From Spirosoma aerolatum (GTDB lineage: Bacteria; Bacteroidota; Bacteroidia; Cytophagales; Spirosomataceae), in NCBI RefSeq assembly GCF_002056795.1, contig NZ_CP020104.1:3545001-3609000 (forward strand): a stretch of 64,000 nucleotides of DNA, written 5' to 3'. Each line of letters begins with the position of its first letter. Position 1 is the stretch's first letter. The position numbers and the translations under genes are program-made. This document shows positions 24,366 to 33,411 of the stretch, one piece after another. The notes below the pieces were generated by a model, which was not told where the DNA came from, did no database searches, and saw only the letters and a list, made by a program, of their open reading frames with translations.

Positions 24366-25457
24366 ATGTTTAATCTGAATAACTTTCTTCGCCCACATAT
24401 TCTCTCGTTGACGCCTTATTCATCGGCTCGCGACGAGTATACGGGTACGATCGGCGTGTTTCTGGATGCTAATGAAAACCCAATTGGCTCGACGACCAAT
24501 GCCGGTGATTACAACCGCTATCCTGACCCCCACCAATGGGCAATCAAGCAGCGATTGGCACCAATTAAAGGTGTTCGAGTGGAGCAGATTTTTCTGGGAA
24601 ACGGTTCCGATGAACCCATCGATCTGTTAGTGCGGGCTACCTGTGTACCCGGCAAGGATAACATACTGATTATGCCGCCTACCTATGGGATGTACGAGGT
24701 GTCGGCAGCCGTGAATGATGTCGCCCTGATCAAAGTGCCGCTCACGCCCGATTATCAGGTCGATACGGAGGCTGTGCTGGCAGCTATTACAGAGAATACG
24801 AAGCTGATCTGGTTGTGTTCGCCCAACAATCCGTCGGGTAATCTGCTACAGGCCGATGCCATCCGTCGGATTCTGGAAGCAGCCGACCATTCGCTGGTGA
24901 TTGTCGATGAGGCTTATATCGATTTCGCTAATACGCCTTCCTGGACAACCCAACTGGATACCTATCCGAATCTGGTGGTATTGCAAACTTTCTCGAAAGC
25001 CTGGGGACTAGCAGCTTTGCGGCTGGGTATGTGCTTTGCGTCGGAAGAGTTGATTCAGATCCTAAACAAGATTAAACCTCCGTACAATATTTCGGCACCT
25101 ACGCAGGCACTGGCACTGGAAGCGCTCTTGCAGGCATCAAGAAAGGACGAAATGGTCGCTCAAATTTTGAGCGACAGGCAGGTTTTGGCCGAAAAACTAC
25201 GTTCTTTGCCCTCCGTACGGATAGTCCATCCATCCGATGCCAACTTCCTGCTCGTTCAGTTTGACGATGCCAAACAGGTGTTCGACTATCTGATCGAACA
25301 ACAGGTTATTGTTCGTGATCGGTCGAAGGTGAAGCTCTGCGAAGGCTGCCTGCGCATTTCGGTTGGTACACACGAGGAAAACGAACGGCTGCTTGAGGTG
25401 CTTTGGCAAATGAATGGTAACCCTATTCTATCGGAGCTTCCAGTTATAAACGGCTAA
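24366..25457 (+). CDS. hisC: Histidinol-phosphate aminotransferase
   Basis: PLP-dependent class II aminotransferase converting imidazole-acetol phosphate to histidinol phosphate, 363 residues. Seen: GNGSDEPIDLLVRATC, WLCSPNNPSGN, LVIVDEAYIDFA, and the PLP lysine in TFSKAWGLAALRLG, with the C-terminal Arg in GCLRISVGTHEENERLL. The cluster stops here: hisB, hisH, hisA, hisF and hisI are not in the window, so the pathway is split or continues elsewhere. Confidence 0.97.
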   Translation: MFNLNNFLRPHILSLTPYSSARDEYTGTIGVFLDANENPIGSTTNAGDYNRYPDPHQWAIKQRLAPIKGVRVEQIFLGNGSDEPIDLLVRATCVPGKDNILIMPPTYGMYEVSAAVNDVALIKVPLTPDYQVDTEAVLAAITENTKLIWLCSPNNPSGNLLQADAIRRILEAADHSLVIVDEAYIDFANTPSWTTQLDTYPNLVVLQTFSKAWGLAALRLGMCFASEELIQILNKIKPPYNISAPTQALALEALLQASRKDEMVAQILSDRQVLAEKLRSLPSVRIVHPSDANFLLVQFDDAKQVFDYLIEQQVIVRDRSKVKLCEGCLRISVGTHEENERLLEVLWQMNGNPILSELPVING

Positions 25458-25460
25458 GGC

Positions 25461-25483
25461 GCCACCAAACCTGAATTGGTGGC
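25461..25483 (+). terminator. Hairpin after hisC
   Basis: GCCACCA (25461-25467) pairs with TGGTGGC (25477-25483) 3 bases after the hisC stop. There is no U-tract, so terminator activity is uncertain. Confidence 0.45.
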
Positions 25484-25560
25484 AAATACCTGATTGTTTA
25501 ATGCATAAGCTGGTTACGTGGATGGGTTTCGATAGTCTAAGAGTGATTAATGCTGGCTCT

Positions 25561-26103
25561 ATGAGAAAATCGTTGCTGTTAACAAGTCTGACCCTCCTGG
25601 GGTTTCTAATGCAGGTCAATAAGGTCTGCGCACAGTATAACAACTGGTCGTTGGGGTTCCGAATTGGGGAGCCTTCCGGGATAAACGTCCGTAAATATTT
25701 TGGAAACAATCATGCCTTCGACCTGAATATCGGAACGTATGGTGGCATTTACGGAACGAACCGAAGCTATCGTTCGGGCGATTATAAGACCGTCGGTCTG
25801 TCGATTCAGGGGCACTACTTATGGCATACGGCCCTTACCAAAAGTGAGAGCATCCGGGCATACTATGGTTTCGGCGGTCAAATAAATAACCGTCGGTATT
25901 ATCCAGACTATCTGGCTGGTCAGTCCGTTAATTATGTGAAAGGCAATATTTCGCTGGGCGGGTCGGGTATTGGGGGCATCGAGTTTTTTCCTCCCAGCAA
26001 ACCCTATTCGTTCTTTCTGGAAACCGGCGCTTATGTCGAACTCCTTCAGGCTCCCTTCTTCCTGAGTTTAAATACAGGATTGGGATTGCGGTATAATTTT
26101 TAA
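25561..26103 (+). CDS. Small secreted beta-barrel-like protein
   Basis: 180 residues. Signal peptide MRKSLLLTSLTLLGFLMQVN, mature part starting near AQYNNWSLG. Alternating strands with many Gly, Tyr and Asn (FDLNIGTYGGIYGTNRSY, SIRAYYGFGGQINNRRYY, LFLSLNTGLGLRYNF-type ending with terminal Phe) suggest a small outer-membrane barrel. Terminal aromatic residue fits BAM-assembled proteins. The in-frame ATG at 25501 would put 20 residues before the signal, so 25561 is chosen. Not assigned to a named family. Confidence 0.7.
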   Translation: MRKSLLLTSLTLLGFLMQVNKVCAQYNNWSLGFRIGEPSGINVRKYFGNNHAFDLNIGTYGGIYGTNRSYRSGDYKTVGLSIQGHYLWHTALTKSESIRAYYGFGGQINNRRYYPDYLAGQSVNYVKGNISLGGSGIGGIEFFPPSKPYSFFLETGAYVELLQAPFFLSLNTGLGLRYNF

Positions 26104-26104
26104 A

Positions 26105-26200
26105 GTAGTGAGGAGCGAGGAGTGAGGAGTGAGAATGCTGGTGCAACAGCAAAAAAATATGCGCCAGCATTCTCACTCCTCACTCCTCGCTCTTCACTAC
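26105..26200. repeat. Tandem-unit long inverted repeat, GAGGAG class
   Basis: Arms 26105-26141 and 26164-26200, 37 bases each, one mismatch, 22-base loop. Each arm is a run of GAGTGAG-type 7-base units ending GAGAATGCTGG at the loop. It starts 2 bases after one stop codon and ends 8 bases before the next start codon. Arm vocabulary is shared with 13767-13849 and 22139-22230; the loop differs (GCTGGTGCA in place of GCTGACGCA). Confidence 0.93.
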
Positions 26201-26208
26201 TACTCACT

Positions 26209-29200
26209 ATGTTCAAAGTCTACAGTTCTTCGGCGGGGTCAGGTAAGACGTACACGCTTACCAAAGAATACCTGAAACTGGCGCTTCGGCCCGATGTGAA
26301 GGATGACTATTTCCGGCACATTCTGGCGGTAACGTTTACCAACGCGGCTGCCAATGAAATGAAGAACCGGATTCTTGAACGCCTTTCCGACATGGCCGGA
26401 GAGAAAGAACTCCCCCTGCTCGATGAACTGGTCGTTGAACTCTACGGCACAGCTAGTGATTCGGATGGGTTCGAGATTGCCAAAGCTACGCTTCGTCGAA
26501 AGGCGGCTTCAGTTTTCAGAACCATTCTGCATCGCTACGCCGATTTTAGCGTTACCACGATCGACTCGTTTACCCAGCGCATTGTCATGGCGTTTACCGA
26601 CGAACTGGGTTTGCCCTATTCGTTTGAGGTCGAACTGGAAACCGACGAAGTCCTCGAACTGGCTATCGATAACCTGATCGAAAAGGCTGGAACCGAGGAG
26701 ATGGAGGAAATTACTACCATTCTGGGTGAGTACTACACGCATGTAGCGGCCGAAGGAAAAAGCTGGAACCAACTGCCGGAGGTGCTGAAAGAATTCGGTC
26801 GCAACCTAACCTCCGACCAGTTTTACGAATCCGTCAATGCGGCTCAGGAACTTTCACCTGCTGCCTTGCGAATCATCCGGGAACAGTTGATCCACCACAA
26901 TCAGCAGATTGAGGCCGACATTGTTGGTTGTGGTCAGCGTGCTTGGGAACTGATTACCAGTGCCGGTTTGTCAGAAGCTGATTTTGCCTATGGCTTGAGT
27001 GGGGTAGCGGGTTTTATTAAGGCTGTAGCCGAGGGAAATGCCCAGAAAGAACCTGGTACGCGGGTGTATAATGCCATTCAAAAGGGAGAGTGGTACGGAA
27101 AAAAAACACCGTTGCCTGTTCAGGGCATGATCGATGCTATGACCGATGAACTGACCGACTGCCTGACTCAAATCAATACAATCCGGGAAAAAAGTGGTCG
27201 TGAGGTTACCCTGTTCGAGTGCCTGTTGCCTCATTTACAGAAACTGGCCTTATTAAAGCAGATGCGGGTTGAGTTCGACGAGCTGCTACGAAAGGATGGT
27301 CGGGTACATATCTCCGAGTTTAACAAGAAAATCCTGTCTATTGTGGCCTCGGAGCCGGTCCCGTTTCTGTACGAACGGCTGGGGGTTCGGTACAATCATA
27401 TATTGATCGACGAGTTTCAGGATACATCCCGACTACAATTTGCCAACCTGTTGCCCCTGATTGAAAATGCGCTCGGGGGCGATCACTTTAACCTGGCTGT
27501 GGGCGATGGGAAGCAGGCGATTTATCGCTTTCGGGGGGGCGATATGGATCAGATTGTAGCGCTACATCGCCGGGATTTGACAACACTGAAAGAAGCTCAT
27601 AATCCCGAATCCTGGACCGCTGAACGGATTGAAATGCTCGACGGGCATCTACAACCTGAAGTCCTCAATACCAACTGGCGAAGTGCCGAACCAATTGTCC
27701 GGTTCAACAATGACTTTTTTGAGTTTACGGCTCGTCGGTTCGAGCATCAGCATCCCAAAGTAGCCGATATATTTGATCCAGAGCGACAATTCCATCAGAC
27801 ACCTTCGCCCAGAGCCCGGCAGGCTGGCCATGTGCAGCTCGACTTTGTGGTGAAAGAGGAAGACGCCGATAAAGATCTGACGACGCTGATGCTCGAAAAG
27901 ACCATCGAGCACCTGAATCGATCGCTGGCCGACGGGTATCGGTATGGTGACATTGCCATTCTCTGTCGTAAAAAATCGCAGGCAAAAGCATTAGCCAATG
28001 AATTGAACGCCCGTCAGATCCCACTGGTTTCAGCCGATTCCTTATCGCTGGAGTTTTCGGACCCGGTTAAGTGGCTGGTGACCTTTATGCAGGTGTTACA
28101 GCGCCCCGATCAGCGAATGCTTCGTTACGAAATGCTGTATCTGTTTCACCGGGTTGTGCAGGGTATTTTTCCAGACGATGCCCTTACAGAGAAGCTGCGG
28201 GCTGTTGCCGAAGGCCCTATGCTGGCGATGTACGACTACCTGGCCGAACAAGGTTATGCGTTAGATGTGTATGCCTTAGGCCAGTTGAATCCGTACGAAC
28301 TGGCGGAACGCCTGACGGCTCAGTTTGGGCTGTTCAATCAGGCGGAGCATAATCCCTTTCTGTTTCGGTTCCTGGACGAAGTGTTAACGTTCAATCAGAA
28401 ACGGAGCGGTCATCTGAGCGATTTTCTGCTCTATTGGGAAAGTGTACGGCAGAAAATTTCCGTAGAAGGCAATACCCGCAATGCGGTAAGTATTCAGACG
28501 ATTCACAAATCGAAAGGGCTGGAGTTTCCGGTGGTCATTATTCCTTTTGCCAATTGGCGGGTTGAGCCCATCAACGATAGCACCATCTGGCTTAATCTGA
28601 ATCAGATTCAGGCGGATGTACTGACCCATTCGACCGATAAAGGCCAGTCCACTCGACTTCTGACAGCGCCCGTCAATGCAACCGGTAAACTGAGGGGGAC
28701 TCCTGAACCCGTTGCGGCCCAGTACGAAGAAGAAATAACGCGTACGTTTCTGGAGAACATGAATCTGCTCTATGTGGCCTTTACCCGCCCTACCGACCGT
28801 CTGTATGTAATCAGCGAAGCCAGAGACTTTGGCAAAGGGCCTCAGAATACCGTTGGGCACTGGCTACATGGATTTCTGCGAGATAGTGAGGTGGCCCGTA
28901 ACTGTGGTTGTGCCTGGCAGGATGGCTTGTATTCGTATCCGGTTAGCTTATGCGCCGACGTTTGGTCGCATAAGGCCGTTGAGGAGCCCCTGGACGAAAT
29001 TGTACTGAACAATATTGTAAGCGGGCACCGGGGGCAGGATTTGCAATTGCGCCGACTGGCCGACCGTATTTTTGATGTGGCTACGTTTGAGCATACCCGT
29101 GAACGTGACCGAAAGCTTTGCGCGGCCCTGAGCCTGATCAAAGGCCCGGAAACAATTGATTTGGTACTACGTCGGCTCGTCAGTGAGGGATTAGTTCGCA

Positions 29201-29559
29201 AAGTTGAGTGTGAATTGATGAAAGATAATCTGCTGGCTATTATCTCGCATCCTGATCTGATTAATCTCTTTGATTCTCAGTTGCGTATAGATACCGACAG
29301 AAGTATTTTAAGTAGCAAGCGTATTCATGGAGCGCCCCACCGCGTTGTCCATTTTCCAGATGGGCCTGTTGTGCTGGTACAATACGAATCGGTAGCCATT
29401 GCACCGACTGGCTATGAAGCGGATGAGTATAACGAACAAGCCAGAAATCCGACGGCTTCATTAAAATACTTTACAAGCCTTTATCGCGACATGGGCTTCC
29501 CGGAAGTAGAGGGCCGATTGGTTTATCTGGCAGAAATACCGGTGGTGGTGCGCGTGTGA
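26209..29559 (+). CDS. UvrD/AddA-like helicase with degenerate nuclease domain
   Basis: SF1 helicase of the AddA/RecB type, 1116 residues. Walker A SSSAGSGKTYTLTKEYL, motif II ILIDEFQDTSRLQF, motif III VGDGKQAIYRFRGGD, motif V TIHKSKGLEFPVVIIPF and motif VI LYVAFTRPTDRLYVI are all present. The C-terminal part (HRVVHFPDGPVVLVQYESVA to MGFPEVEGRLVYL) has the layout of a RecB-type PD-(D/E)xK nuclease, but the catalytic D-x-K block reads VLVQYES, so cleavage is probably lost here. In related genomes an AddB-like nuclease normally partners it; none is adjacent. Start at 26209 removes repeat DNA. Confidence 0.9.
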   Translation: MFKVYSSSAGSGKTYTLTKEYLKLALRPDVKDDYFRHILAVTFTNAAANEMKNRILERLSDMAGEKELPLLDELVVELYGTASDSDGFEIAKATLRRKAASVFRTILHRYADFSVTTIDSFTQRIVMAFTDELGLPYSFEVELETDEVLELAIDNLIEKAGTEEMEEITTILGEYYTHVAAEGKSWNQLPEVLKEFGRNLTSDQFYESVNAAQELSPAALRIIREQLIHHNQQIEADIVGCGQRAWELITSAGLSEADFAYGLSGVAGFIKAVAEGNAQKEPGTRVYNAIQKGEWYGKKTPLPVQGMIDAMTDELTDCLTQINTIREKSGREVTLFECLLPHLQKLALLKQMRVEFDELLRKDGRVHISEFNKKILSIVASEPVPFLYERLGVRYNHILIDEFQDTSRLQFANLLPLIENALGGDHFNLAVGDGKQAIYRFRGGDMDQIVALHRRDLTTLKEAHNPESWTAERIEMLDGHLQPEVLNTNWRSAEPIVRFNNDFFEFTARRFEHQHPKVADIFDPERQFHQTPSPRARQAGHVQLDFVVKEEDADKDLTTLMLEKTIEHLNRSLADGYRYGDIAILCRKKSQAKALANELNARQIPLVSADSLSLEFSDPVKWLVTFMQVLQRPDQRMLRYEMLYLFHRVVQGIFPDDALTEKLRAVAEGPMLAMYDYLAEQGYALDVYALGQLNPYELAERLTAQFGLFNQAEHNPFLFRFLDEVLTFNQKRSGHLSDFLLYWESVRQKISVEGNTRNAVSIQTIHKSKGLEFPVVIIPFANWRVEPINDSTIWLNLNQIQADVLTHSTDKGQSTRLLTAPVNATGKLRGTPEPVAAQYEEEITRTFLENMNLLYVAFTRPTDRLYVISEARDFGKGPQNTVGHWLHGFLRDSEVARNCGCAWQDGLYSYPVSLCADVWSHKAVEEPLDEIVLNNIVSGHRGQDLQLRRLADRIFDVATFEHTRERDRKLCAALSLIKGPETIDLVLRRLVSEGLVRKVECELMKDNLLAIISHPDLINLFDSQLRIDTDRSILSSKRIHGAPHRVVHFPDGPVVLVQYESVAIAPTGYEADEYNEQARNPTASLKYFTSLYRDMGFPEVEGRLVYLAEIPVVVRV

Positions 29560-29589
29560 AGAATGAAATAGATTTAATGAACAAGCTAC

Positions 29590-30459
29590 ATGATTGAAAC
29601 GATTCAGAGGGTTTGGAAAGGAATACACCGTAAGATTCTTGTTGTTCCAACAGTATACATTATCCATTATTCAGTATCCATTGGCATCTGCCTGGCACAG
29701 TCGCCCTATCAGCTACGCACAGGCCGCGAAATCGGTTTACTAGGAGCGGGCGCTGTAACGCTTGGGGCATCGGTAGCGTTGACCAATGCCATCGACCCAC
29801 TTACTACCGCCGAAATTGCTTCACTCAATCGGGGAGACATTAGCTCCTTCGACCGTAATGCTACCTTCCATTGGTCGACCTCGGCCGATAAGTGGAGTGA
29901 TGTTGCGCTGGTAGGTACGATTGGGGCCGCAGGGGTAGTGTCGCTGGGTTTGCAGCCCATACGGCAGGATTTTAAGACCGTGGCCGTCATGTACGTCGAA
30001 ACGTTGCTACTGGCGAATGGCATTGAACGGACAGTCAAATCAGTAACTCAACGTACCCGGCCGTATGTATATAACCCGCTGGTTCCACTGGATGAAAAGC
30101 TGGATCGAACCTCCCGACAGTCCTTCTTTTCAGGCCATGCGACCAATGCGTTTGCTACGGCTGTTTTTACAAGTGAGGTCTTTCGGCATTATTTTCCCCA
30201 TTCCAAATTAAAACCTGTAGTCTGGGTTGGAACACTTGGGCTGGCATCAGCTACGGCTTTGTTTCGGTACGAAGCCGGTTTACACTATCCGACAGACCTG
30301 CTGGCTGGTGCTGCGTTTGGTTCGCTGGTCGGTTGGGGAATTCCTAAGCTTCATCAGATAAAAAAGGGAAGTGACCTGGGGAAACGGCTGGATGTGCAGC
30401 CCTGGAGCAACGGAATGGCCAACGGAATCTATATGCGCTTAGCGGTGTTTTCGCGTTAA
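29590..30459 (+). CDS. PAP2 family phosphatase
   Basis: Membrane-associated phosphatidic acid phosphatase type 2 / haloperoxidase fold, 289 residues. The three phosphatase motifs are KSVTQRTRP, FFSGHATNAFA and RYEAGLHYPTDLLAGAAFG. An N-terminal hydrophobic stretch (IIHYSVSIGICLAQS) looks like a signal peptide, so the active site is likely periplasmic. Probable substrates are lipid phosphates such as undecaprenyl or phosphatidylglycerol phosphate; which one cannot be told. An IS630 element is inserted 30 bases after the stop. Confidence 0.88.
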   Translation: MIETIQRVWKGIHRKILVVPTVYIIHYSVSIGICLAQSPYQLRTGREIGLLGAGAVTLGASVALTNAIDPLTTAEIASLNRGDISSFDRNATFHWSTSADKWSDVALVGTIGAAGVVSLGLQPIRQDFKTVAVMYVETLLLANGIERTVKSVTQRTRPYVYNPLVPLDEKLDRTSRQSFFSGHATNAFATAVFTSEVFRHYFPHSKLKPVVWVGTLGLASATALFRYEAGLHYPTDLLAGAAFGSLVGWGIPKLHQIKKGSDLGKRLDVQPWSNGMANGIYMRLAVFSR

Positions 30460-30533
30460 CGGTTACGTACTGCTGCCTGACGTCGTTTATTGATCCGTGA
30501 ATAGGTTTGTAATGTTCGTATCTTGCCTTCATT

Positions 30534-31007
30534 ATGGCAAGCTATCAACAGACCCAATATGAAGTCCTGCGCCGACGATGTGCCACTCTCCATCAAGAAG
30601 GCTGGAAACAGGCCGATATCGCTCAGGCCTTAGGGCTAACTCAAGGCTGGGTCAGTCGCACTATAACTAAATATCGTCAGCAAGGTCAAGATGCACTGAC
30701 TTGGCGCAAACCTGCCGGGGCTACAGCTAAGCTGACTAATACGCAACTGGCTCAACTAGTTGAGGAATTGAATAAAGGAGCTGAGCATCATGGCTTTCCG
30801 GGCCAGATATGGACCCGTCCTCGCGTCAATGAGGTGATCAAAAAGTTATTTGCTGTCAGTTATGACCCCTCACAAGTAGGCCGGATTTTAAAAAAGGTGG
30901 GCTGGAGCAGACAGAAGCCGCAGCGCAAAGCCTATCAACAAGATCCTCAAGCGGTTGCCCAATGGAAAGAAGAACGCTTACCCGAACTCAAAAAAAGCCC
31001 AAATTGA
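30534..31007 (+). CDS. IS630 transposase, upstream frame (DNA-binding part)
   Basis: 157 residues giving the DNA-binding half of the transposase. A helix-turn-helix is clear (GWKQADIAQALGLTQGWVSRTI) and a second winged-helix region follows (WTRPRVNEVIKKLFAVSYDP, VGRILKKVGWSRQKP). The frame ends just after LPELKKSPN. It overlaps the next frame by 53 bases; the frame change needed is +1 (or -2), most plausibly at the seven-A run after codon CTC, giving LPELKK joined to AQIEGRVILYVDES. That kind of frameshifting is known in IS630 elements. Confidence 0.93.
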   Translation: MASYQQTQYEVLRRRCATLHQEGWKQADIAQALGLTQGWVSRTITKYRQQGQDALTWRKPAGATAKLTNTQLAQLVEELNKGAEHHGFPGQIWTRPRVNEVIKKLFAVSYDPSQVGRILKKVGWSRQKPQRKAYQQDPQAVAQWKEERLPELKKSPN

Positions 31008-31542
31008 AGGGCGCGTCATTTTATATGTGGATGAATCGGCTTGTTATTTGTTACCCATGCTGGCTAACACATGGGCCCCTCGGGGGCAAACACCGATATT
31101 AGTTGAGCAAGCGGGACGGGCTCATCTAAGTTTGATCGCTGCTATTGCGCCTAACGGTCGTATCTATGTAGCGGGGCAAGACCAGCCGTTTACGGGTGAA
31201 GATATTGTCTGGTTCCTCACTATGCTGTGCGGGCGTTATCGCAAACGAAATATGCTGGTGATCTGGGATGGGGCTGCCATCCACCGCAGCGAGGCCGTCA
31301 AAGCTTTTTTGAAAGCACGTCCAAACCGAGTTCATTTAGAGCGTTTACCGGCTTACAGCCCAGAGCTGAATCCAGTAGAACTGATCTGGAGCTACCTGAA
31401 AGGTCAGTTAAAGAATCAGGTGTTCACTAATTTAGATGAGCTAACAATTGCGATTCGTGAACAAATTAAACATCTACAAGCCAATCATGAGTTAGTTAAG
31501 GCTTTTTTCAACAAAGAGGAAATAGCCTTCATTACAAACTAA
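30955..31542 (+). CDS. IS630 transposase, downstream frame (DDE catalytic part)
   Basis: Catalytic half of the IS630 transposase. The DDE triad is seen in ILYVDESACYLLP (first Asp), MLVIWDGAAIHRS (second Asp) and YSPELNPVELIWSYLK (Glu). It probably is not translated alone from the ATG at 30955; the natural product would be the frameshift fusion with the upstream frame, about 330 residues. No stop codons interrupt it, so the element may be active. Confidence 0.93.
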   Translation: MPNGKKNAYPNSKKAQIEGRVILYVDESACYLLPMLANTWAPRGQTPILVEQAGRAHLSLIAAIAPNGRIYVAGQDQPFTGEDIVWFLTMLCGRYRKRNMLVIWDGAAIHRSEAVKAFLKARPNRVHLERLPAYSPELNPVELIWSYLKGQLKNQVFTNLDELTIAIREQIKHLQANHELVKAFFNKEEIAFITN

Positions 31543-31577
31543 TTCACGCATCAATAACCGACATGAGTATTTGACGA

Positions 31578-32537
31578 ATGACTAAAATTACGGATCACAT
31601 AAAAGCTGCGAACGGCAAGCCTATTTTTTCGATTGAAGTGATACCGCCCATCAAAGGCGATAATCTCAAGAATCTGCTCGACAACATCGAGCCATTGATG
31701 GAGTTTAAACCACCGTTTATCGACGTTACCTACCATCGGGAAGAATACATGGAACGGCCCCTGCCCGACGGAACCATTCAAAAAATAGTAACCCGTAAAC
31801 GACCCGGTACGGTAGGTATTTGTGCGGCTATCATGCATAAGTTCGGTGTCGACCCGGTACCACACGTACTCTGTGGTGGGTTTACCCGCGAAGAAACTGA
31901 AGATTTTCTGATCGATCTGCATTACCTCGGCATCGATAACGCCCTGGTGCTGCGTGGTGACCCTGCCAAGCCGTTTACGACCTTCAAGCCTAAAGAAAAC
32001 GGCTACTCGTATGCGAGCGAACTGGTAGAGCAGGTCGCCAACATGAACCGGGGTATTTATCTGCATGAGGAAGATACGGCCCTCGCTCCCAGTGATTTCT
32101 GTATCGGGGTGGCCGCTTATCCCGAAAAGCATTTTGAAGCCCTCGATCACGACATTGACTTTCACTACCTCAAGCAGAAAATCGACAAGGGGGCGGATTA
32201 TATCGTAACCCAGATGTTTTTTGATAATAAAAAATTTCTGGATTTTGTGGCCCGGTGTCGGCAGGAAGGTATTACTGTGCCGATCATTCCGGGTCTGAAA
32301 CCCCTCAGCACACGGAAGCAACTTCAGATTCTGCCCAAGCTCTTCCATCTGGAAATTCCAGAGGAGTTACGGAAAGCCGTTGAAGCCTGCGAAAACGATC
32401 AACAGGCCCGACAGGTTGGGGTGGAGTGGTGTATCCAGCAATGTCGGGAACTCACGGCAACTGGTGCACCTGTCCTGCATTTTTATACGATGGGGAAAGC
32501 CGATAATATCATGAAAATTGCCCGCGAACTGTTCTGA
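31578..32537 (+). CDS. metF: Methylenetetrahydrofolate reductase
   Basis: Flavoprotein reducing 5,10-methylene-THF to 5-methyl-THF for methionine synthesis, 319 residues. The TIM-barrel signature residues are seen in FSIEVIPPIKGD, FIDVTYHRE, HVLCGGFTREETEDFLIDL, ALVLRGDPAK, FCIGVAAYPEKHFEA and GADYIVTQMFFD. Its start lies about 24 bases beyond the IS630 right end, so the insertion may have displaced or replaced its promoter. Confidence 0.96.
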   Translation: MTKITDHIKAANGKPIFSIEVIPPIKGDNLKNLLDNIEPLMEFKPPFIDVTYHREEYMERPLPDGTIQKIVTRKRPGTVGICAAIMHKFGVDPVPHVLCGGFTREETEDFLIDLHYLGIDNALVLRGDPAKPFTTFKPKENGYSYASELVEQVANMNRGIYLHEEDTALAPSDFCIGVAAYPEKHFEALDHDIDFHYLKQKIDKGADYIVTQMFFDNKKFLDFVARCRQEGITVPIIPGLKPLSTRKQLQILPKLFHLEIPEELRKAVEACENDQQARQVGVEWCIQQCRELTATGAPVLHFYTMGKADNIMKIARELF

Positions 32538-32573
32538 TGCAATAGGGGAGTAGGGTAAGGGCAGAGAGAAATT

Positions 32574-33359
32574 ATGCTACGTGACACCGAAATTAATCAG
32601 TTTATCCGCGACGGGTTTGTTCGTATCGATAATGCCTTTCCGCGTGAACTGGCCGATGAAGGTTGTGCGATTTTGTGGAAAGACACGGGATGTAATCCAA
32701 CTGATTCTACGACCTGGACACAGCCCGTGATCCGGCTGGGCGGGTATGCACAGGAGCCTTTCCAGAAAGCGGTCAATACACCCAGCCTGCACGACGCCTT
32801 CGATCAACTGGTCGGTAAAGGACGCTGGGAGCCGCGCAACAGTTTAGGGACGTTTCCAATCCGGTTTCCAAGTCCCGACGATCCGGGGGATACAGGCTGG
32901 CATGCCGAAGCGAGTTTTGCGGGTGAAGATGGGTCATGGCGATTGAATGTGGCTTCGAAAGGACGGGCCTTGCTCATGCTATTTTTGTTCTCGGATGTGG
33001 GGCCAGAGGATGCACCAACCCGAATTCTGGTGGGTTCGCATCAGGATGTACCGAAATGGCTGCAACCGGCTGGCGATAATGGGTTGTCGTTTATAGAGTT
33101 GGCGCAACAATTCGACGAAGTCACGCTGAATCGCCCGGTTGAACTGGCAACGGGCCCGGCCGGAACCGTATATCTCTGCCATCCTTTTCTGGTTCATGCC
33201 GCTCAGCCTCATCGAGGTTCGGTACCCCGGTTTATGGCGCAACCCCCTTTACTTCCGGCCGAACCCATACAGCTCAATCGATCGGATGGTGATTACTCTC
33301 CGGTCGAGCAGGCGATTCGCCAGGGCTTGTTCAAAAAAGATGGCCGCTTCTTGTTTTAA
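32574..33359 (+). CDS. Phytanoyl-CoA dioxygenase (PhyH) family protein
   Basis: Predicted Fe(II)/2-oxoglutarate oxygenase, 261 residues. The N-terminal DGFVRIDNAFPRELADEG is typical; the iron site is probably GWHAEASF (H-x-E in place of H-x-D) and the distal His in LCHPFLVHAAQPHRG, followed by Arg for 2-oxoglutarate. It follows metF by 37 bases and may be co-transcribed. The real substrate is unknown; bacterial members hydroxylate many small molecules. Its last codons form one arm of a terminator stem. Confidence 0.85.
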   Translation: MLRDTEINQFIRDGFVRIDNAFPRELADEGCAILWKDTGCNPTDSTTWTQPVIRLGGYAQEPFQKAVNTPSLHDAFDQLVGKGRWEPRNSLGTFPIRFPSPDDPGDTGWHAEASFAGEDGSWRLNVASKGRALLMLFLFSDVGPEDAPTRILVGSHQDVPKWLQPAGDNGLSFIELAQQFDEVTLNRPVELATGPAGTVYLCHPFLVHAAQPHRGSVPRFMAQPPLLPAEPIQLNRSDGDYSPVEQAIRQGLFKKDGRFLF

Positions 33360-33379
33360 CAGAGAAGCGGCCATCTTTT
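33335..33379. terminator. Terminator stem overlapping a stop codon
   Basis: A 17-base perfect stem (33335-33351 with 33363-33379) flanked by A and T runs. The left arm is within the last codons of the PhyH gene and the loop contains its TAA. It sits between convergent genes (PhyH and rhaT), so it can serve both. Confidence 0.85.
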
Positions 33380-33411
33380 AGAGTAGATACGATTTGTGTG
33401 TCATTCAATTG

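Larger units (their letters stand above)
30490..31554 (+). mobile_element. Complete IS630-family insertion sequence
   Basis: 1065-base element bounded by 25-base terminal inverted repeats (30490-30514 and 31530-31554), 22 of 25 matching, starting TTGAT and ending GTTTGTAATG inward. A TA dinucleotide flanks each end (30488-30489 and 31555-31556), the target duplication expected of IS630/Tc1-mariner elements. It encodes a two-frame DDE transposase and sits between the PAP2 gene and metF without breaking either. Intact ends and frames suggest a fairly recent arrival. Confidence 0.95.

Noticed and set aside
13767..26200. Repeated GAGGAG units as a CRISPR array or minisatellite gene
   Set aside because: There are no regular spacers, no cas genes, and each locus is a two-armed inverted repeat rather than a direct repeat array.
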